Positions 58,701-64,000 of a stretch of 64,000 bases of DNA are shown here, one piece after another. The DNA comes from Metellina segmentata (Eukaryota; Arthropoda; Arachnida; Araneae; Tetragnathidae): positions 91,362,377 through 91,426,376 of the forward strand of contig OX375878.1 in NCBI GenBank assembly GCA_947359465.1, written 5' to 3'. The notes under the pieces are model-generated. The model worked only from the letters and a program-made list of their open reading frames with translations. It was not told where the DNA came from and searched no databases. The translations under genes were made by a program, and so were the position numbers. The stretch's first letter is position 1. The number at the start of each line of letters is the position of its first letter.

Positions 58701-60530
58701 GACATTAAGGTTACTACTGCAAAAAACGATTTTAAGGGAAATTTGGAATTCCCTTTCTTAAGTTATTTTTATGTTCAATTCAATTAATAAAAACGATGAT
58801 TTACGGCGAGGGCTCTCGCACTCATAGTCAGCAAAACAATATTTTTTTACTTGTGGCACTCTTGCATCCGGCATCGGCATGCGAAATTGTGGATTTTCGT
58901 AATCTTCTCCTGTCATTATGACAAAGAAATTTTTAATGTTTGAAAAGTTCTAGTTCGGGTTTTTTAAACATTATTATTCTTTCAATAACGGCATTATTCT
59001 TTCAACAACGGCATTATTCTTTCAATAACGGTATTATTTTTTCAATACTGGCATAATTATACTTAAAGTTGCTTTATTCTGACGTACCTACTACTTTAAA
59101 TCGAATACTTTGTGGTGGTGTTGCGTGTGATGGAAAAGCACAATTTATTAAAATAATAAATATTTAAAACAGAAAATAAAAGAAAGCAGCGAAATAAAAC
59201 AAAATAAAAGATGTCGGGAAAAAATTGTTCTAAAGATATTAATTTGTGATTCCTTTTTATATCTTGATCTCGCAGTTGCCACAAGTTATAACTAAAAAAT
59301 GCAAAAAATTTAGAATGCGAAATTAATTCAGAACGAAAGAAACACGAGTTTTTGTTTTATTCCCGTTCTTTGAAAAATATCGTCTGTCCAAAATGTTCGG
59401 AAATCGTTTACATTGCCCCAAAGAACAAAAATAAGACACGAAATAAATGAAGTATCAAAGCTGAAATTTCATAAAAAAACAAATAATTTTAGGAAAAAAA
59501 TTGCAATTTCAGCAGTACTGGTAAAGCAATCTAAGTAATCGTAATACTCAATATACTTTACATTCCAATTTTTCCAAAACTACCAAATTATGGTTGATTT
59601 AAGTATACTTACTCTGGTGTTTTAACATGAAACTTATCTAAATCTAACAATAAACAAATGTTTCATATTGCATTCACTAAACTAATAGATAATGTATAAA
59701 ATAAAGCATCTTCCTATCAAATATCTGGGATACAATTCATGTGATGCTCTGCACAAACACACAAACATAAAATCGAACATAGAACAGAGAGACGGACAGA
59801 CAGACTTTCGGAACCAATTTCACTCACTAAAAGAAGATAAGTACTCACTGTATGCAAATTTCCATGAAAATATATTGAACCATTTTGAAGTGTATAGGGC
59901 ACATACATATATACAGACAGACAGACACCAAACGCGGAAGAGACGAATTTGTCATCAGTAGGGTCCAAAACGGATAGAGAACTTGAAATGGGTCGAAAAT
60001 ATTCAATGTACAAACAAACACTCCATTCTTATTTATGTAGATACAATTTTAAATATTTAAAGACATATTCTCTCTCTCGAGCACTGCGTGAGGATGTAAT
60101 AAAAGAAAGTAGAAAGGAGACATATTCTTCGAACTTTCAAACATTTTTTCCGAAACAAAAATATTTTTGTCAGTAATATTTAGACTTTCAAACAGGGTTT
60201 ATATGTTTATTTCATAATGTATCTTTACCAAGGACGTCAATTTGACTTATTTAAGAGGATATAAAACTGTATTATTTGATTTGTTCTACTTTGATAGCAT
60301 TAGCAGCGAAGCTACTAAACAAAGAAGTTCTAAATGCCAAAGAAACGACCTTATATTGATGGAGTTAACTGCATATCACACAAAAATTTGTGCAACTAAT
60401 TATGTGAGAACTATCGTACCCACAAATTTCAAAATTCATTCCAAATGATTTAGAGAAAGGGTTCCCAAACACGGAACACCGTACCCGACTTACTAAGAAG
60501 GTATTTCTCTTCATTTAAAAGCAGCCGCGG
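58701..60530. other. intergenic; 22-bp tandem repeat
   Basis: TATTCTTTCAATAACGGCAT repeats four times at 58975-59055. Near 59785-59935 two (GACA)n-type short runs flank a stretch that might be the tail of a retroelement, but I cannot place it. Confidence 0.4.
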
Positions 60531-60815
60531 TGGCCTTGTTGGTTGAGAAGCGGATCACCAATCGGAGAGTTGCGAGTTTGAAACTCGAACCAACCAAAAA
60601 CCGACGTGTGCGTAGGGCACGTTAAATTTGTCGTCGCCACAAATGTCCTCACGTTAATAGTAGGAAAATTTGAAAGTGGGGTGCCCTCTTAGGTGTTGAT
60701 CTTGTCATCTGATCGTAGTTCAAAATTACGAGGAGTTGTCTCTAAATCTTTCCTTTCAGGATTGGTCCCGGACCGTTGCCATTAGCCCGCTGTGTTGCTA
60801 AAGTGCGACGCTAAA
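60531..60815 (+). mobile_element. SINE family 1, near full length
   Basis: Head GCCGCGGTGGCCTTGTTGG, B-box-like GCGAGTTTGAAACTC, body and tail TGTTGCTAAAGTGCGACG. Confidence 0.85.
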
Positions 60816-61900
60816 GATTCAAGTTCCAACTTGAATAAGGAAATGAACAAATAAATTTTACTGTTTCTATAGGCTTTTAAACAAAAAATAGTATCTAATA
60901 TTATAAAAGGAAGTGCTTGTTTGTTTGTTTGTTTGTTTGTTTGTTTATGTGTACACATTGTCTTGACGAATCTATGGCACTTACAGTAATCAAATTTGGC
61001 ACACAGGTAGTCCGAATTGTTTGCAATTTTTGTAAGAAGCCTTTATTTTAAAATTTAATCTAGAAGATTTTTAAATGAATTTAATTATTATTGTTTTCCT
61101 TAGAATGGCAACACTATAAAGATATGACCGATTCTAAGTTCATTTTTTCCGTGTTTCTGTTTCATTTTCCAAGGAACTATTTTTCATTGAACGAAAAAAA
61201 AAATAAAGTTTTTAACTGAACTTATGTAGTTTTTTTTCTATCTCTTAGATCGTTAAAGACTGAATGAAAATTTCAACGGATTTGAAATCTGCGGAAAATT
61301 TTACAATAGGTCAAAACTTAAAAATATGATTTTCTTTAAATAAATAATTTAAGATTCTAGTTCCAACTAGAATAAGGAAATGAACAAAGAAATGTTATTG
61401 TTTCTATAGGCTTTTAAACAAAAAAAAATAGTCTTTATTATTATAAAACGAATTGTTTGTTTGTCTGTTTATGTGTACGCATTGTCTTGACGAATCTATG
61501 GCATTTACAGTAATCAAATTGGGCACACAGGTAGTCCGAATTTTTTGCCATTTTCGTGCGAAGCATTTATTTTAAAATTTAATCTAGAACATTTTTTAAT
61601 GAATTTAATGGAACTTAAATATTTTTTTCCTTAGAATGGCGACACTATTTAGATATGACAGATTCCAAATTTTTTTTTTCCGTGTTTCCGTTTTATTTTC
61701 CGAGGAACTATTTTTCAGCGGACGAAAAAAACAAATAAAGTTTTAACTGGAGTTATACAGTTCTTTTTTTCTATCTCCTAGATCGTAAAAGATAGATTAA
61801 AAATTTCAACGGATTTGAAATCTGAGGAAATTTTTACATTAAGTCAATACCTAAAATTATGATTTTTTTTAATAAATAATTTTTAAACTGTAACTTATAT
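60811..61900 (+). repeat. ~540-bp direct duplication including a Helitron 5' end
   Basis: Unit 1 starts AAGATTCAAGTTCCAACTTG (60813). Unit 2 starts AAGATTCTAGTTCCAACTAG (61352). Shared further along are GGCTTTTAAACAAAAAA, CATTGTCTTGACGAATCTAT, GGCACACAGGTAGTCCGAAT and TTTCAACGGATTTGAAATCT. The repeat period is about 540 bp and includes about 80 bp upstream of the Helitron start. Confidence 0.9.
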
Positions 61901-62100
61901 ATTTTTTCCCATACGAATTTGACCTTGATCGTGTTCGAAATCGATCGTTTCGCAAATCAACACCACGGGCGACCCCATGATGTTTGTTATTCAATAGGCT
62001 ACGAATTCCCATTTGGTTTGCTAAGCAAACCAACACATAGGGTAACACCGTTATGGCTGTTATGCAATAGGCTGCGAATTCCCATTAGGTTTGCGAAGTA
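60894..62100 (+). mobile_element. Helitron-like element, 5' end TC at 60894, partly duplicated
   Basis: TCTAATATTATAAAAGGAAG after host A (60893) matches the 5' end of the 24513-25209 Helitron (inverted). The body shares GACGAATCTATGGCACTTAC and the inverted repeat TTGGTTTGC/GCAAACCAA (62013-62033). The expected CTAG end is missing: the sequence runs into a truncated SINE at 62103. Confidence 0.7.
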
Positions 62101-62102
62101 AA

Positions 62103-62374
62103 GACGGTACGCGATCTATCCCGAATGAAAATATCCGAGGACGGCACTTCGTAGCTTTGAACCACGGTTAAATGACGAGGTCAACACCTGATCTGGCACC
62201 CCACTGTGCAAACTTTCACACGCTAACGTGGGAACATTTACCGCAAAGGTCACGACAGATTTAACAGGCAACAACCTCCCTTAGTATACGACGGTCTTTG
62301 GTTGGACCGAATTTCGAACTCGCAATCCTCCGGTTACTAATCCCCGACTCTACCATCTAGGCTACCGCAGTACT
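62103..62374 (-). mobile_element. SINE family 1, minus strand, tail missing
   Basis: Inverse of family 1 from the head (GGCTACCGCAGTAC at the right end) to GACGGTACGCGATC at the left; the terminal GTTGCTCC block is absent. Confidence 0.85.
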
Positions 62375-62520
62375 CATGAGTTTTTAAAGTGTGTAGTAAG
62401 TGTGTAGTAGTGTGTAAAGTGTTTGTGTGTGCTCTATTTTCACGGAGTATGAAGAATGGGATAAGTTTCCATGTTGACCTCGTCATCTGACCTTTGTTCA
62501 AAGTTATTATCTAATCTTTC

Positions 62521-62850
62521 GCCGACTAACCGGTATAGTGGTTAAGGTGTTAGCCTCTAAATCGGAAGGTTCCTGGTTCGAATCCGGGTCCGGGCATGGA
62601 TGTTTGTGAGCGTATGGTGTAGAGGCGGCTGGTGCACCTTAAATCTGTCGTGACCGAAAGTCCTTACGTTGGATTGGGGTGGAAGTTTGGAGAGTGGGGT
62701 GCCAGCTCAGGTGTTGCTTCGTCATCTGACCGTGGTTCAAAATTACGAGGTGTTGTCCTCGGATCTTTCCCCGGACTGATCCCGGACCGTCGGCAATAGC
62801 CCGTTGTGTTGCTCCAGTATGACGTTAACTAAATTTCCATTACTATTACC
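62521..62850 (+). mobile_element. SINE family 1, most tRNA-like head
   Basis: The head is the cleanest in the window: A box TATAGTGGTTAAGG and B box CTGGTTCGAATCCGGG form a good D-arm start and T arm. The anticodon stem does not pair, so this is a SINE head and not a working tRNA. Body and tail as in other copies, ending in a short ATTACC-like run. Confidence 0.88.
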
Positions 62851-62859
62851 TCTAAGCTT

Positions 62860-63000
62860 TCCTTTCGATATTGCTTCCGTACCGTTGCCCTGTGTGCTGT
62901 TTTGATGCGACAAAAATTTAAAAGACAACTATTTACCAAATTTAACTAAATAAAATCCTCAAAATTCTTAATAGTGTGTTGCTCCATTGTGTCATTAATG
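62860..63000 (+). mobile_element. diverged SINE family 1 tail pieces
   Basis: CTTCCGTACCGTTGCCCTGT (62876) and GTGTTGCTCCATTGTGTC (62975) resemble the 3' part of family 1 in two separated pieces. Confidence 0.45.
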
Positions 63001-63085
63001 AAAAATACCAAAAAATACTATTCCTCAAAATTCTTTCCTACATTACAAGGAATTTGTTTTAGGTTTCTTATATCTGTCAAATTCT

Positions 63086-63165
63086 TGGAGGATTGATCCC
63101 GGACCACCGTTAATAGTCCTTCTGTTGCTGCAGTATGACATTAACTCAAATATCTACCTACCTAA
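63086..63165 (+). mobile_element. SINE family 1, 3' fragment
   Basis: GATTGATCCCGGACCACCGT, TGTTGCTGCAGTATGACATT and a CTACCTACC end. Confidence 0.7.
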
Positions 63166-63217
63166 TTTTTGATAAATAGTTTTTGTTTACCCATGGATAC
63201 TTTTCATTGAAAACTAT

Positions 63218-63290
63218 AAAGGTTAGTTGGGTTTTATGGCACAAGGCGATGTTTGGTCATGCTTTGCCAAAGATAAGGTTGATTAGTAGT
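63218..63290 (-). mobile_element. SINE family 2, 3' fragment, minus strand
   Basis: GTTAGTTGGGTTTTATGGCAC then TTTGGTCATGCTTTGCCAAA in part, the inverse of the family 2 end. Confidence 0.6.
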
Positions 63291-63309
63291 TCAATTAACG
63301 GTTAAATTG

Positions 63310-63460
63310 GGAGCAACAAAATGAACTGTTGACCATGGTCCGGGATCAACCCCGATGAGAAAGATAACGCCCCTTAACTTTGAGATGATAAGGTCAACAC
63401 CTGACTTTCCACTCTGCAAATGCCTGCACCACGTCAACGTGAACACGCCAAAGTTAAGAC
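63310..63460 (-). mobile_element. SINE family 1, 3' half, minus strand, diverged
   Basis: GGTCCGGGATCAACCCCGAT, GGTCAACACCTGACTTTCC and CACGTCAACGTGAACACG are inverse family 1 landmarks. Confidence 0.7.
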
Positions 63461-63509
63461 AGTTAACATTTGGAAAAAGAAAAAACTCGAATGTAATTTA
63501 AGCTTGATT

Positions 63510-63703
63510 AATGGTAATGGTAATGGTAATTTTAGTTAACGTCGTACTAGAGCAATACAACGGGCTATTGACGACGGTCCGGGATCAGTCCCTTAAGGGA
63601 AAGGACCGAGGACAACACCTCGTAATTTTGAACCACGGTCAGATGACGAAGCAACACCTGAACTGGCACCCCACTCTCCAAACTTCCACGCCAACCCAAC
63701 GTG
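63510..63703 (-). mobile_element. SINE family 1, 3' half, minus strand
   Basis: Starts with the inverse tail (TAATGG)n then GTCGTACTAGAGCAATACAA, continues through GGTCCGGGATCAGTCCC and CACCCCACTCTCCAAACTTCC, and stops near CAACGTGAA. The tRNA head is absent, a 5' truncation. Confidence 0.85.
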
Positions 63704-64000
63704 AATTAAGTGTGATTAAAATTGTGCAATAAAATCTTGTCTTTTGTTAATATAATCTGGCAACTATATATTTTTTTTAAACAGAATGGCAACCATCTAC
63801 AAGTAAACAGAAACAAATCCCGGATGCTATGGCAACGCAAAAGGAATTATTTACGATAAATGCTTAGTGAGATTCTTTTAATATTGTAAAAAATTATGGA
63901 TTTATCATCTCCATCCAGTGGTTCCCAAGTCGTGATGGCTTCATCCAATGATTCCAGATTTCCAGTAACGAACATTTTAGACGGGTAATATCAAACCGAA
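63704..64000. other. intergenic, nothing recognised
   Basis: No supported feature to the window end. Confidence 0.4.

Noticed and set aside
62521..62595. Possible functional tRNA gene
   Set aside because: Good A and B boxes and T arm, but the anticodon stem and most of the acceptor stem do not pair, and a SINE body and tail follow directly.

Overview
This is AT-rich, intron-bearing eukaryotic DNA from an animal, most likely an arthropod and possibly an arachnid. The evidence is the mobile-element mix: Tc1/mariner, hAT-like elements, Helitrons with CTAG-T ends, CR1/Jockey-type LINE debris and two tRNA-derived SINE families. The sequence has no operons, Shine-Dalgarno sites, rRNA or CRISPR. 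Species cannot be named from the sequence alone. Almost every open frame longer than 60 codons is chance or belongs to a dead transposon.

One host gene can be reconstructed with confidence. It is on the minus strand between 45606 and 37186 and has four coding exons of 4, 35, 240 and 96 nt, joined by GT/AG splice sites with matching phases. It encodes a 124-residue secreted protein with a signal peptide, four cysteines in the mature part and a Thr-rich basic tail. The start codon lies in an exon with only four coding bases. Its large introns (about 2.4-2.9 kb) hold a 71-bp tandem array, a 240-bp-spaced duplication and a 154-bp MITE with a perfect 8-bp target duplication. I do not recognise the protein family.

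Layout. 1-9.3 kb: a mariner remnant, a 678-bp hAT-like MITE with a tandem core (2722-3399), a duplicated segment with and without a SINE (5.5-6.6 kb), a 185-bp tandem array, and a 0.95-kb foldback element with a 121-bp satellite-like core (8310-9267). 9.3-19.4 kb: mostly anonymous AT-rich DNA, a Tc1 deletion derivative (12793-13363), a Tc1 fragment, a Helitron (16689-18129) and a LINE 3' end. 19.8-22.4 kb: a complete 2595-bp TIR transposon with 8-bp target duplication and a broken transposase. 23.1-27.1 kb: two Helitrons, the second inserted in a repeat whose empty copy lies 2 kb away. 27.7-36.5 kb: SINEs of both families, one split by a LINE RNase H fragment, and foldback/hAT-like repeats. 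37.2-45.6 kb: the host gene. 46-58 kb: Helitron ends, Tc1 transposase pseudogenes, a Tc1 inserted in a Helitron 5' end (51726-53462), and a second copy of the same Tc1 deletion derivative (57472-58031). 58.4-64 kb: Helitron ends, a duplicated Helitron 5' segment and a dense SINE cluster.

The most useful observations are structural. Several elements have both ends and target duplications visible. Two insertions have an empty site inside the same window. Two distant Tc1 copies share one internal deletion. One transposon keeps nearly identical 340-bp arms around a decayed transposase.
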